A stretch of DNA of 40,908 nucleotides from Bacillota bacterium (GTDB lineage: Bacteria; Bacillota; Clostridia; Lachnospirales; Lachnospiraceae). The stretch is from contig JAEYSV010000003.1 of the NCBI GenBank assembly GCA_023434365.1, positions 1 through 40,908 on the forward strand, written 5' to 3'. This document shows positions 17,170 to 25,129 of this stretch, one piece after another. The position numbers and the translations under genes were made by a program. Position 1 is the stretch's first letter. Each line of letters starts with the position of its first letter. Under the pieces are notes generated by a model. The model was not told the DNA's origin. It made no database searches and saw only the letters and a list, made by a program, of their open reading frames with translations.

Positions 17170-18309
17170 ATGGAACAATTAAACTTTGATATTACTAAGC
17201 TTAAGACTCCTTATTATATTGTGGATGAAAAATTACTTCGTCGTAATCTTGAGCAATTAAAAAGCGTAATGGACCGTACAGGATGTAAAATTCTTTTGGC
17301 TCAGAAAGCGTTTTCTATGTTCAGTGTCTATCCGATTATTGCCGAGTATCTTTGTGGTACGACAGCCAGTGGTCTTCTTGAGGCCAAGCTTGGGTATGAG
17401 ACATTTGGAAAAGAAACGCACGTGTTTTCTCCAGGCTATTTGGAGGATGAGTTTGAAGAAATTCTAAAGATCTCGGATCATATCGTTTTTAACTCCTTCA
17501 CACAATGGAAGAAGTTCAGAAAACAAGCACTTGCGGCAGGAAAAGAATGTGGAATGCGTATTAATCCTGAGTGTTCAACAGGAGAACACGGAATTTATGA
17601 CCCATGCTCACCATTTTCCAGACTCGGTGTAACATTTGCTAACTTTGAGCCGGAGGAGTTAGAGGGTATCAGTGGTCTTCATTTTCATACGTTGTGTGAA
17701 CAGAATTCAGATGATTTGGTAACAACAATTGAAGCGGTTGAGGAGAAGTTTGGCCCATATCTAAGTCAAATGAAATGGCTAAACTTTGGCGGTGGTCATC
17801 ATATTACAAGAGCTGATTATGATGTTACTCTATTAGTTAATACGATTAACCGTATCAAAAAAACGTATCAGGTGCAGGTATATCTGGAACCTGGTGAAGC
17901 TGTAGCACTAAATACTGGTTTTTTAGTGGCTTCCGTAATTGACATTTTTGAAAATGGTATGCCAATTGCCATTCTGGATACATCGGCTGCTTGTCATATG
18001 CCAGATGTGCTAGAAATGCCGTATCGACCACATATCATTGCGAGTGGAAAAGCTAATGAGAAAGAATATACTTACCGATTTGGAGGTCCAACTTGTCTGG
18101 CCGGAGATATAATTGGTGATTATTCCTTTGATGATTCGCTTCAAATTGGTGACCGTTTGGTATTTTGCGATATGGCACATTATTCGATGGTTAAAAATAA
18201 TACGTTTAATGGTATGAAATTGCCTGCCATTGCAGTGGCAAAAATGGATGGAAGCGTTGAATTAATTAAAGAATTTGGTTATGAAGATTTCAAAATGAGA
18301 TTATCTTGA
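17170..18309 (+). CDS. nspC: carboxynorspermidine / carboxyspermidine decarboxylase
   Basis: 379 residues, fold-type III PLP enzyme. The Schiff-base lysine is Lys46 in LLAQKAFSM. Other family motifs are GLHFHTLCEQ near 170-180, NFGGGHH near 212-218, YLEPGEAVAL near 237-246, and GGPTCLAGDIIGDY near 311-324, which holds the Cys and Asp that take part from the partner subunit. It decarboxylates carboxyspermidine to spermidine, or carboxynorspermidine to norspermidine. It is the last gene of the polyamine operon; a terminator follows 35 nt later. Confidence 0.95.
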   Translation: MEQLNFDITKLKTPYYIVDEKLLRRNLEQLKSVMDRTGCKILLAQKAFSMFSVYPIIAEYLCGTTASGLLEAKLGYETFGKETHVFSPGYLEDEFEEILKISDHIVFNSFTQWKKFRKQALAAGKECGMRINPECSTGEHGIYDPCSPFSRLGVTFANFEPEELEGISGLHFHTLCEQNSDDLVTTIEAVEEKFGPYLSQMKWLNFGGGHHITRADYDVTLLVNTINRIKKTYQVQVYLEPGEAVALNTGFLVASVIDIFENGMPIAILDTSAACHMPDVLEMPYRPHIIASGKANEKEYTYRFGGPTCLAGDIIGDYSFDDSLQIGDRLVFCDMAHYSMVKNNTFNGMKLPAIAVAKMDGSVELIKEFGYEDFKMRLS

Positions 18310-18344
18310 TTATGAGATGAGCTTAACATAGGATAGAGAAAAAA

Positions 18345-18393
18345 ACAGAATTATAAAGCTACTAATTTTAGTAGCAGATAATTCTGTTTTTTT
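18345..18393. terminator. bidirectional intrinsic terminator
   Basis: ACAGAATTAT (18345-18354) pairs with ATAATTCTGT (18378-18387); an inner GCTACT/AGTAGC hairpin stacks inside, and seven T follow. A-rich left flank makes it bidirectional. It ends the polyamine operon and the convergent chemotaxis gene. Confidence 0.9.
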
Positions 18394-18396
18394 ATA

Positions 18397-19902
18397 TTAC
18401 TTCATACACATCATATCTACACACAATATTACTAGCTTATCACCAGATAGATGAGCTTTTGAAAAAGTTTTACATAAACCACCAGTGGCTGAAGAGATAT
18501 ACTCATAAGATTCATAGATACTATTTTGTCGTTTTTTTGCTTCGGTATAATATTGTTTTTTTGAATGATCGTGCCCAGGTAGCGCAGGAGTGAAGGCACT
18601 GTCATTCGGCAGATGAAGAGAAGGATTCATAATAGTGCGGCTTAGCTGCTTTCCGTCTTCGTCAAGAAGATAGATACATTCAATATAAGAACTTTTCGTA
18701 CATGCTTCCATAAAGAGGGCATCTGCAGAGTGATATAGGGTGTCCTTATATTGCAGATTTTCAATTATACTTTTTGCTATATGTGAAAGTTGCTCGTAAT
18801 CTAACAACAAATGGTTGGCTTGCCCTTTTAATATGAATGTTGAAAGAAGCTTTCGAAGTTCCTCTGTTTCACTAAGCAAAAGTTCCTTCTTAGCTACACT
18901 TTCCTGCGCAAGTGACGCATTGTTTGCCACAACTTCAGAGATGTGATCAATGATTTTAATGATACTCTTTATGGAATCAGACTGTTCCCTAGTAGATTGT
19001 TTTATATGCTGACTCTCTTCATAGGCGTTTTGTATTGAGGATTCTATTTGCCGAAAGTGAGTAGTAGTTTCTAACGAGATAGATTCACTTTCCATCACTC
19101 GATGAAGAATTTCCTCAACGAAGGCTGCTGTTTTTTTTACGGCTTGAGTTGTCTGAGCCGCTAGCGAACCGATTTCATCCGCTACGACAGCAAAGCCACG
19201 GCCGGCATCACCTGCTCTGGCTGCTTCAATCGAAGCATTTAAGGATAATAATTTAGTCATATCAGAGATTTCATTAATCATTTTAGTGATTTCCTGAATG
19301 TTATTTGTACTATGTTTCACTTTATCCATTGATGCAGTTAAGTGAATAAGTTGGGTGCTTCCTTCTTTACTATTGTTTCTAGCTTTTTCAATGAATACAG
19401 AAACACTATCTGTACGCGCTTTATTTTCCTTGGTTATTGTCGCCATATCATGTAATAATTGATGAATCCTTGTAATTTCCTGCTCCTGTGTCAAAGCATT
19501 TTGAGCAACTTCATTAGATTGAACAGAAGTTACTTCACACATTGCCTGAATATTATTTATTAGGGATTGTAAAGTGTTAAATACGGTGTTTAAGCTTTGG
19601 GTTATTTTATCAAGAGCTGTTTTAATTGGCTGAAAACTGCCATAGAAGGGAATGGATTCTTCTGTATGTACCGTCAAATCACCTACAGACAGATGGGATA
19701 GAACACGAGATATTTCAAATATATAGCTATTTAGATGGGAAGCAATCTGGTTTATATTTGCAGCCAGATTATGCATTATTAAATCATCAGTTAGTTCAAG
19801 GTTAACATCTAAATTACCGTCAGTAATGTTACCTAACAGTTCTGAAAATAGTTCACTTTCTTTTATTATGGCTATTAGCTTTTTCTTCTTGTTCATTGTC
19901 AT
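18397..19902 (-). CDS. soluble methyl-accepting chemotaxis-type transducer with C-terminal sensor region
   Basis: 501 residues without a transmembrane segment. An N-terminal part includes a HAMP-like LSHLSVGDLTVHTEES (about 68-83), then the MCP signalling domain with its hairpin tip EAARAGDAGRGFAVVADEIGSLA (about 226-248). Residues about 360-501 form a further domain (SADALFMEACTKSSYIECIYLLDEDGKQLS... SSATGGLCKTFS) resembling a Cache/PAS-like ligand-binding region placed after the signalling domain. It presumably signals to CheA from the cytoplasm. AAAGGAG precedes two possible ATGs at 19902 and 19896. No che gene is adjacent. Its leader contains a terminator-like hairpin at 19956-19995. Confidence 0.88.
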   Translation of the reverse strand: MTMNKKKKLIAIIKESELFSELLGNITDGNLDVNLELTDDLIMHNLAANINQIASHLNSYIFEISRVLSHLSVGDLTVHTEESIPFYGSFQPIKTALDKITQSLNTVFNTLQSLINNIQAMCEVTSVQSNEVAQNALTQEQEITRIHQLLHDMATITKENKARTDSVSVFIEKARNNSKEGSTQLIHLTASMDKVKHSTNNIQEITKMINEISDMTKLLSLNASIEAARAGDAGRGFAVVADEIGSLAAQTTQAVKKTAAFVEEILHRVMESESISLETTTHFRQIESSIQNAYEESQHIKQSTREQSDSIKSIIKIIDHISEVVANNASLAQESVAKKELLLSETEELRKLLSTFILKGQANHLLLDYEQLSHIAKSIIENLQYKDTLYHSADALFMEACTKSSYIECIYLLDEDGKQLSRTIMNPSLHLPNDSAFTPALPGHDHSKKQYYTEAKKRQNSIYESYEYISSATGGLCKTFSKAHLSGDKLVILCVDMMCMK

Positions 19903-19955
19903 AGGCTCCTTTGTTAGTTAATGCATACTTGCATTAGTATAGGGTTTTCTGCATT

Positions 19956-19995
19956 AAAAAAGGCAAAGATGCTTATAAATGCGTCTTTGCCTTTT
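19956..19995 (-). terminator. terminator-like hairpin in the leader of the chemotaxis gene
   Basis: On the minus strand GGCAAAGACGC pairs with GCATCTTTGCC (one wobble) and is followed by six T, 54 nt before the ATG. An extended -10 (TGcTATAAT, plus-strand 20000-20008) places a likely minus-strand start just before it, so the hairpin would be at the 5' end of the mRNA. Confidence 0.55.
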
Positions 19996-20060
19996 CCGTA
20001 TTATAGCATATATACTTTGTGCTATGCAACTATTCAATTATTTTATTTTTAACTATCGCC

Positions 20061-20086
20061 TATTATACTATGATTATAGTATAATA
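20061..20086. promoter_or_regulatory. 26-bp dyad between divergent genes
   Basis: TATTATACTAT and ATAGTATAATA are perfect 11-bp arms separated by GATT. Both strands contain -10-like TATAAT/TATACT hexamers. It may be an operator or a symmetric promoter between the transducer and yhaM. Confidence 0.4.
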
Positions 20087-20188
20087 AGGCAAGAAGAATA
20101 CAATCTGTAGATATCATATGTAGTTTATCAATATCGTAGGTTGAAGGTAAGTAAACTTACAAAGGATAGAGAAAAAAAGAGGTGTAAG

Positions 20189-21133
20189 ATGCTAGAACAA
20201 CAATTTTTTAATTCCTTGCCAGCGGGGAATCATAATATACCAGCACTCCTAAAAGAGGTACAGGAGAAGGTTTCAAAAAATGGGCCTTATCTGGTTTTAA
20301 CATTGCTTGACGGGAAAAGTGAAGTGAGTGCTAACTATTGGAATATGTCTTTACAAAGTATTGAAGCAGCACAAGGAGATATTGTAGAAGTGCAGCTAGA
20401 AAAAGGGCGCTTTAAGGAGAGAGATTCTTATACGGTAAAAGGGCTGAAAGCAGCAGGGCAGAAGTATTCGCTTTCTGATTTTATTAAAACGGCACCTGCT
20501 AACCCTGAAAATATGTATGAGTATCTATTATCAGTAGCCAATGATTTGCAATACGGACTCAATCAGGTTACATCAGCATTATTAGTGGAACATAAGGAAA
20601 TTTTGCTCAAGGCAACGGCGGCAAAAAGCGTTCATCATAATTATATCTCCGGTTTATTATGGCATACATACCGCATGACAAGAGCAGCTCAGGCAATGTG
20701 TCAGGTATACAAATCGCTAGATAAGAGTATTTTAATCTGCGGTACAATGTTACATGATATTGGCAAAGTTAAAGAATTAACCAGTGATGTATTAGGGAAT
20801 ACTTCGTATACAGTTGATGGGACTTTATTCGGTCATGCATTAATTGGAATTCAGATGATAGATCAATGTGCTAGTTCTTATCAAGTGAACGAAGAAGCAC
20901 TTAAAATGGTGAAACATATCATTGCATCTCACCATGGCAAACTGGAATGGGGGGCAATTACTCAACCCGCTACTGCAGAAGCTGCAATGGTTCATCAACT
21001 TGACATGACTGACTCTAGAGTAGAACAATATGAAAGTGAGTATTGGGTATTAGAAGCAGGCACAGTCTCTGAGAGGAAGTTTGGTTTAGAAGGAGCATGT
21101 ATCTATCGGATGAATATAGATTCCAACAGGTAG
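20189..21133 (+). CDS. yhaM: YhaM-type 3'-5' exoribonuclease (OB fold + HD domain)
   Basis: 314 residues from the ATG at 20189, the same length as Bacillus YhaM; AGAGGTG lies 5-6 nt upstream, and an earlier in-frame start adds 16 unlikely residues. The N-terminal 90 residues resemble the OB-fold nucleic-acid-binding domain (GPYLVLTLLDGKSEVSANYW). The HD metal site includes HHNYISGLLWHT (149-160), H189-D190 in MLHDIGKVKEL, FGHALIG and IASHHGKLEWG. It degrades RNA or single-stranded DNA from the 3' end in the cytoplasm. pdaA follows after an 81-nt gap. Confidence 0.93.
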   Translation: MLEQQFFNSLPAGNHNIPALLKEVQEKVSKNGPYLVLTLLDGKSEVSANYWNMSLQSIEAAQGDIVEVQLEKGRFKERDSYTVKGLKAAGQKYSLSDFIKTAPANPENMYEYLLSVANDLQYGLNQVTSALLVEHKEILLKATAAKSVHHNYISGLLWHTYRMTRAAQAMCQVYKSLDKSILICGTMLHDIGKVKELTSDVLGNTSYTVDGTLFGHALIGIQMIDQCASSYQVNEEALKMVKHIIASHHGKLEWGAITQPATAEAAMVHQLDMTDSRVEQYESEYWVLEAGTVSERKFGLEGACIYRMNIDSNR

Positions 21134-21174
21134 GGTACGAAATAAGTGTGATTAGTCATAAGAACTCCACTAGC

Positions 21175-21203
21175 TAAGTATATTGTAAAAAACGATATAC
21201 TTA
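21175..21203 (+). promoter_or_regulatory. dyad abutting the pdaA ribosome binding site
   Basis: TAAGTATATTG and CGATATACTTA form an 11-bp stem (one G-U) with a 7-nt loop. The right arm directly abuts the AAGGAG site of pdaA. The arms closely resemble the dyad at 11264-11293 in front of the CHAP hydrolase gene. Confidence 0.45.
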
Positions 21204-21214
21204 AGGAGTAATTC

Positions 21215-22081
21215 ATGAGAAATAGAAAAATACTACTTTTGTTATGCTTTTATGTATTGGTCTTTTTTCTTGGTGCAGGAATAGCAAAATTGGTGAATAA
21301 GGGAACATCGCCTCAAGCAGAAGGAGGACTTTTTTACGTTACAGACTCCTTGGATTATGAACTTGATTTGGATATGACTACGTCAGCCGATGGAGATAAT
21401 TGGGGGTTAGGTTTTTCGAAGGAAGGGCAGCCGCCACAGGCCAATGCAACTTGTGATGAACTTAAAAAGTATGATTCATACTATATTGGTGATACCAATC
21501 AGAAAAAAATATATATTACCTTTGATGCAGGTTATGAAAATGGAAATACCGAAAAAATATTAGACGCATTGAAAAAGCATAATGTCAAAGCAACCTTTTT
21601 CCTAGTTAGTAATTATATTAAGACATCCCCTGAATTGGTAAAAAGAATGGTGTCAGAAGGTCATATTGTAGGGAATCATACCTATCATCATCCGAATATG
21701 TCAAAGCTCTCCACTGTGGAGAGTTTCTCAAAGGAATTAAAGGATTTGGAGGCGTTATATAAAGATACAGTTGACAAAGAGATGATACCTTTCTACCGTC
21801 CTCCTCAGGGCAAATATAGTGAAAAAAACCTTCAGATGGCAAAGGACATGGGGTATAAAACGTTTTTCTGGAGTCTAGCTTATGTTGATTGGTATGAAGA
21901 TAAACAGCCATCCAAGGAGGAGGCCTTCAAGAAACTTCTTGGCAGAATTCATCCTGGTGCAATCGTATTACTTCATAGCACTTCAAAGACGAATGGGGAC
22001 ATCATGGATGAGTTATTAACAAAGTGGGAAGAGATGGGATATACATTTGGAACATTAGAAGAATTAATTGGTGAAAACTAG
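21215..22081 (+). CDS. pdaA: PdaA-type polysaccharide deacetylase (muramic delta-lactam pathway)
   Basis: 288 residues: an N-terminal membrane anchor or signal segment (ILLLLCFYVLVFFLGAGIA, 6-24) and a NodB domain (about 95-280). NodB motif 1 is TFDAGYENG with Asp104; motif 2 is NHTYHH with metal ligands His155 and His159; motif 3 is RPPQGKYS; later HPGAIVLLHS provides the catalytic His. TFDAG instead of TFDDG is typical of the PdaA subfamily, which deacetylates N-acetylmuramic acid of spore cortex peptidoglycan before delta-lactam formation. This implies a spore-former. The upstream spacer holds a dyad that may affect expression. Confidence 0.93.
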   Translation: MRNRKILLLLCFYVLVFFLGAGIAKLVNKGTSPQAEGGLFYVTDSLDYELDLDMTTSADGDNWGLGFSKEGQPPQANATCDELKKYDSYYIGDTNQKKIYITFDAGYENGNTEKILDALKKHNVKATFFLVSNYIKTSPELVKRMVSEGHIVGNHTYHHPNMSKLSTVESFSKELKDLEALYKDTVDKEMIPFYRPPQGKYSEKNLQMAKDMGYKTFFWSLAYVDWYEDKQPSKEEAFKKLLGRIHPGAIVLLHSTSKTNGDIMDELLTKWEEMGYTFGTLEELIGEN

Positions 22082-22128
22082 TTAGAGTTTGAATACTATC
22101 TTAGTCGAAAGAGAGGTTAAAGAGAAAG

Positions 22129-22716
22129 ATGAAAAATACAGTGATTGATACCTTGATTGCAAGAAGGAGTACTCGCAGATACAAGCCGGAACCAATCTTG
22201 TCAGAAGAACTTATTGATATTATTGAAGCTGGCAGGTATGCCCCTAGCGGCGGGAATAGCCAGACGAATCATCTCATCGTTATTACTAATCAGGAAGTGC
22301 TAAAAAAACTGGTAGAGCTGGTAACACAGGAGTTTGCCAAAATGCAGTGGAATCCTGATATGTATAAAAGTATGCAAAATTCAATCAAAGCAAGCCAAAC
22401 AGGTAATTATAATTTCCTTTATTCTGCCCCTGCCCTTGTTGTAGTTGCGAATCGAAAAACCTATCCGAATGCAATGGCAGACAGTGCCTGTGTATTGCAA
22501 AATATGATGGTAGCAGCTACTTCACTAAGTGTTGGTTCTTGCTGGATTAACCAGTTACATTGGTTAGATGAGAATCCGGTAATTCGTGAGATGATGTTGT
22601 CTTTGGGGATGAAAGAAGAGGAAACCGTCTGTGGTGCACTGGCACTTGGCTATCCAGAAGTAATCCATAATAAACCATTAGAGCGTACGGGTAACCCAGT
22701 AACCTTTATAGAGTAG
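22129..22716 (+). CDS. nitroreductase-family FMN oxidoreductase
   Basis: 195 residues. The N-terminal ARRSTRRYKPEPI and RYAPSGGNSQTNH motifs form the FMN phosphate and isoalloxazine site, and the C-terminal segment CGALALGYPEV completes it. Members of this family reduce nitro compounds, quinones or flavins with NAD(P)H; the physiological substrate is unknown. It has no extra ferredoxin domain. It lies 47 nt after pdaA and about 130 nt before reverse rubrerythrin; whether it is co-transcribed is unclear. Confidence 0.93.
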   Translation: MKNTVIDTLIARRSTRRYKPEPILSEELIDIIEAGRYAPSGGNSQTNHLIVITNQEVLKKLVELVTQEFAKMQWNPDMYKSMQNSIKASQTGNYNFLYSAPALVVVANRKTYPNAMADSACVLQNMMVAATSLSVGSCWINQLHWLDENPVIREMMLSLGMKEEETVCGALALGYPEVIHNKPLERTGNPVTFIE

Positions 22717-22847
22717 AAGAATGATAAGATTAACATTATCTGATTATAACCCACCAATCTACATGTAAAACTTGCTAGAATATGCATATCCTAGTTGCTA
22801 TTTGGACAATATAACCTTTGTGAAATATTGAAAAGGAGATGATTGTT

Positions 22848-23390
22848 ATGGCACAATATGTATGTTCAGTTTGTGGTTATGTACATGATGGCGATGCTCC
22901 ACCTGAAAAATGTCCAATCTGTAATGCACCTAGTTCCAAATTCAATGAAGTAACTGGGACGATGGTATGGGCTGATGAACATCGGGTTGGTGTTGCAGCC
23001 GAAGTATCGGGAGAAATACTTGAGGATCTGCGAGCTAATTTTATGGGAGAATGTACCGAGGTTGGAATGTATCTAGCAATGAGCCGTCAGGCAGACCGAG
23101 AAGGATATCCTGAAGTGGCAGAAGCTTATAAACGTATTGCTTATGAAGAAGCTGACCATGCTTCCAAATTTGCTGAATTACTTGGCGAAGTTGTTAATAA
23201 TTCAACGAAAGAGAATCTAAAAGCAAGAGTAGATGCGGAGTATGGTGCATGTCAAGGTAAAATGCATCTTGCCAAGCTTGCGAAGCAGCAAAATCTTGAT
23301 GCAATTCATGATACAGTACATGAAATGGCTAAGGATGAGGCAAGACATGGATGTGCCTTTAAAGGCCTGCTAGATCGATATTTTAAGTAA
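22848..23390 (+). CDS. reverse rubrerythrin (NADH-dependent O2/H2O2 reductase)
   Basis: 180 residues from the ATG at 22848, chosen because AAAAGGAG is 9 nt upstream; an ATG at 22839 directly abuts that site. The domain order is reversed relative to normal rubrerythrin: an N-terminal rubredoxin domain with Cys6, Cys9, Cys22 and Cys25, then a ferritin-like di-iron domain with EEADHASK and DEARHGCAF motifs. In clostridia such proteins accept electrons from NADH:rubredoxin oxidoreductase and reduce oxygen and peroxide to water. A DUF1540 gene follows 13 nt later, so they are probably co-transcribed. Confidence 0.95.
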   Translation: MAQYVCSVCGYVHDGDAPPEKCPICNAPSSKFNEVTGTMVWADEHRVGVAAEVSGEILEDLRANFMGECTEVGMYLAMSRQADREGYPEVAEAYKRIAYEEADHASKFAELLGEVVNNSTKENLKARVDAEYGACQGKMHLAKLAKQQNLDAIHDTVHEMAKDEARHGCAFKGLLDRYFK

Positions 23391-23403
23391 GGAGGAAGTT
23401 GAT

Positions 23404-23727
23404 ATGACACATGTTAAATGTAGCGTAACCTCCTGTTCTTATAATCAAGATGGAGGTTGCTATGTAAGTACTGTAAAAATTGGTGGAAGAGGAGCAACAC
23501 AGGAAGGACTGACCTGCTGTGGAAGTTTCTTAAACCGCCAGCACTATAGTAACATTGCAGAGTACACTTCACAACGCTCAGAAGCGGAATCTGTAATGTG
23601 TAATGTTACCACCTGCCGTTATAATTCAGATGAACATTGCATCAGAGATGGAATCCATGTTAACGGAAGTAGAGAAGCAGAAATCTATACGGAAACTTAT
23701 TGTGATAGCTTTGATAAAGAATCATAA
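23404..23727 (+). CDS. two-repeat DUF1540 Cys-rich protein
   Basis: 107 residues made of two DUF1540 repeats. Repeat 1 (about 2-45) has VKCSVTSCSYNQDGGCYVS ending TCCGSF; repeat 2 (about 62-104) has VMCNVTTCRYNSDEHCIRD ending YCDSF. Each has four conserved Cys in the same spacing, consistent with a small metal site such as zinc or iron. The function of DUF1540 is unknown. Its tight position after reverse rubrerythrin, with AAGGAGG upstream, suggests a link with oxidative stress or metal handling. A terminator follows. Confidence 0.9.
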   Translation: MTHVKCSVTSCSYNQDGGCYVSTVKIGGRGATQEGLTCCGSFLNRQHYSNIAEYTSQRSEAESVMCNVTTCRYNSDEHCIRDGIHVNGSREAEIYTETYCDSFDKES

Positions 23728-23772
23728 AGCCACTTAGTGATAAAATTAAATTCATAATTATCTATAAACGAT

Positions 23773-23814
23773 AAAAGCCGTTCTTAAGATTAGAAATTTC
23801 TTAAGAGGGCTTTT
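23773..23814 (+). terminator. intrinsic terminator after the DUF1540 gene
   Basis: AAAAGCC (23773-23779) pairs with GGCTTTT (23808-23814); inside it TCTTAAG pairs with CTTAAGA after a one-base mismatch. A short T-run is part of the right arm. Confidence 0.8.
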
Positions 23815-23828
23815 ATTTAAGTTTTAAC

Positions 23829-23857
23829 TAGACAAAATGGTGCACAAATAGTATAAT
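23829..23857 (+). promoter_or_regulatory. sigma-A promoter of the GH130 gene
   Basis: TAGACA (5 of 6 bases of the consensus -35), a 17-nt spacer and a consensus TATAAT at 23852-23857. The start codon is 60 nt downstream behind AGGAGG. Confidence 0.75.
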
Positions 23858-23917
23858 ATACTCACAATACATGCTACATTTTTGCATCATAATGCATGAT
23901 ACATATAGGAGGATATT

Positions 23918-24886
23918 ATGATTATTGGACCAAATTTACCAAATATGCCTTGGCAGGATCGCCCAGAAGGTAATAACGACGTCGTTTGGCGTTATAGCAA
24001 TAACCCTATTATTAAGAGAGACCAGATTCCAAGTGCGAACAGCATTTTCAATAGTGCTGTAATTGCTAAGGATGGCGCTTTTGTTGGTGTATTTCGTAGT
24101 GATGACAAGGCTATGGAGCAACATCTTTTCCTAGGGAAAAGTGAAAATGGTATCGATTGGGATATCGAACACAATCCAATGCCTTTATACGGGAAAAATG
24201 ACGAGTTCGTTGGTGTTGCATGTGGTTATGACCCACGTGTATGTTACATTGATGACCGTTACTATGTAACCTGGTGTAATCAATACCATGGTGCAACCAT
24301 TGGTGTAGCTTATTCCTATGATTTTAAAAAGTTCTATCAGTTAGAGAATTCATATTTACCATTTAACCGTAATGGTGTTATGTTCCCTCGTAAAATTGAT
24401 GGAAAGTTCATGATGTTATCCCGTCCAAGTGATAACGGACATACTCCATTTGGTGATATGTTTATCAGCCAGAGTCCTGATATGGAGCACTGGGGATACC
24501 ATCGTCATGTAATGCAGCCACAGGGTTGGGCATGGACAAAGATTGGTGCAGGCCCTATTCCTATTGAAACGGAAGAAGGATGGTTACTCATCTTCCACGG
24601 TGTTGGAACAACATGTAATGGTATGATTTATTCTATGGGTGCAGCAATTCTTGATATTGATGAACCATGGAAAGTAAAATACAGATGTAAACCATATATC
24701 TTCCATCCAACAGAACTTTATGAATGTGTTGGCGATGTACCAAACGTAACTTTCCCATGTGCAACATTGCATGATGCCGAGACAGGTAGAATCGCAATTT
24801 ATTATGGTGCAGCAGATACCGTAGTTGGCCTTGCATTTACTCAGGTAGATGAATTAATTCAGTATATCAAAGATAATGCACTATAA
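23918..24886 (+). CDS. GH130 family mannoside phosphorylase
   Basis: 322 residues, a five-bladed beta-propeller of family GH130. The catalytic Asp105 lies in GYDPRVCY. Segments matching the phosphate site of phosphorylases are present: FPRKIDGKFMMLSRPS, KIGAGPIPI and LIFHGV. This favours phosphorolysis (mannosyl-glucose or beta-1,4-mannooligosaccharide giving mannose 1-phosphate) over hydrolysis. There is no signal peptide, so it acts in the cytoplasm on imported oligosaccharides. It has its own promoter and terminator and converges with the sugar ABC transporter operon. The exact linkage used is not determinable here. Confidence 0.92.
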   Translation: MIIGPNLPNMPWQDRPEGNNDVVWRYSNNPIIKRDQIPSANSIFNSAVIAKDGAFVGVFRSDDKAMEQHLFLGKSENGIDWDIEHNPMPLYGKNDEFVGVACGYDPRVCYIDDRYYVTWCNQYHGATIGVAYSYDFKKFYQLENSYLPFNRNGVMFPRKIDGKFMMLSRPSDNGHTPFGDMFISQSPDMEHWGYHRHVMQPQGWAWTKIGAGPIPIETEEGWLLIFHGVGTTCNGMIYSMGAAILDIDEPWKVKYRCKPYIFHPTELYECVGDVPNVTFPCATLHDAETGRIAIYYGAADTVVGLAFTQVDELIQYIKDNAL

Positions 24887-24977
24887 TTGATATGGAGTAA
24901 CTTGTTAATATGTTATGAGCATGTAGTGAAGCAAAGTGCAAATATCAGATTGACTATATAATAAGAACAATAAAGCC

Positions 24978-25027
24978 GGACAGAACATAACGAATTGGTA
25001 ACACCAATTCGTATGCTCTGTCCTTTT
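24978..25027 (+). terminator. intrinsic terminator of the GH130 gene
   Basis: Arms 24978-24998 and 25003-25023 form a stem of about 20 bp with small mismatches (GGACAGA...GAATTGG / CCAATTC...TCTGTCC) and a 4-nt loop, then TTTT. Confidence 0.9.
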
Positions 25028-25037
25028 AAGTTTTATA

Positions 25038-25078
25038 AAGCAAAAAAAGAAGAAGCTGAGCTTCTTCTTTTTTTGCTT
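25038..25078. terminator. terminator of the minus-strand catabolic operon
   Basis: A 41-bp perfect odd palindrome: 20-bp arms at 25038-25057 and 25059-25078 centred on one G. The A7/T7 tracts lie inside the arms, so it can terminate in both directions. It lies about 50 nt past the last permease gene. Confidence 0.85.
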
Positions 25079-25129
25079 ATATATATTTAGGGTCCAATAA
25101 TGCAATGCATTATTGTGAAAGGGGGAGCG

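Noticed and set aside
19956..20060. Possible c-di-GMP (GEMM) riboswitch ahead of the chemotaxis gene
   Set aside because: The GGCAAAGACGC string recalls GEMM motifs, but there is no GAAA tetraloop helix and no second conserved half; it is a simple hairpin.
25038..25078. Attachment site or recombination site
   Set aside because: The perfect palindrome lies directly past an operon end and has internal A/T tracts, so a terminator explains it; no integrase is nearby.
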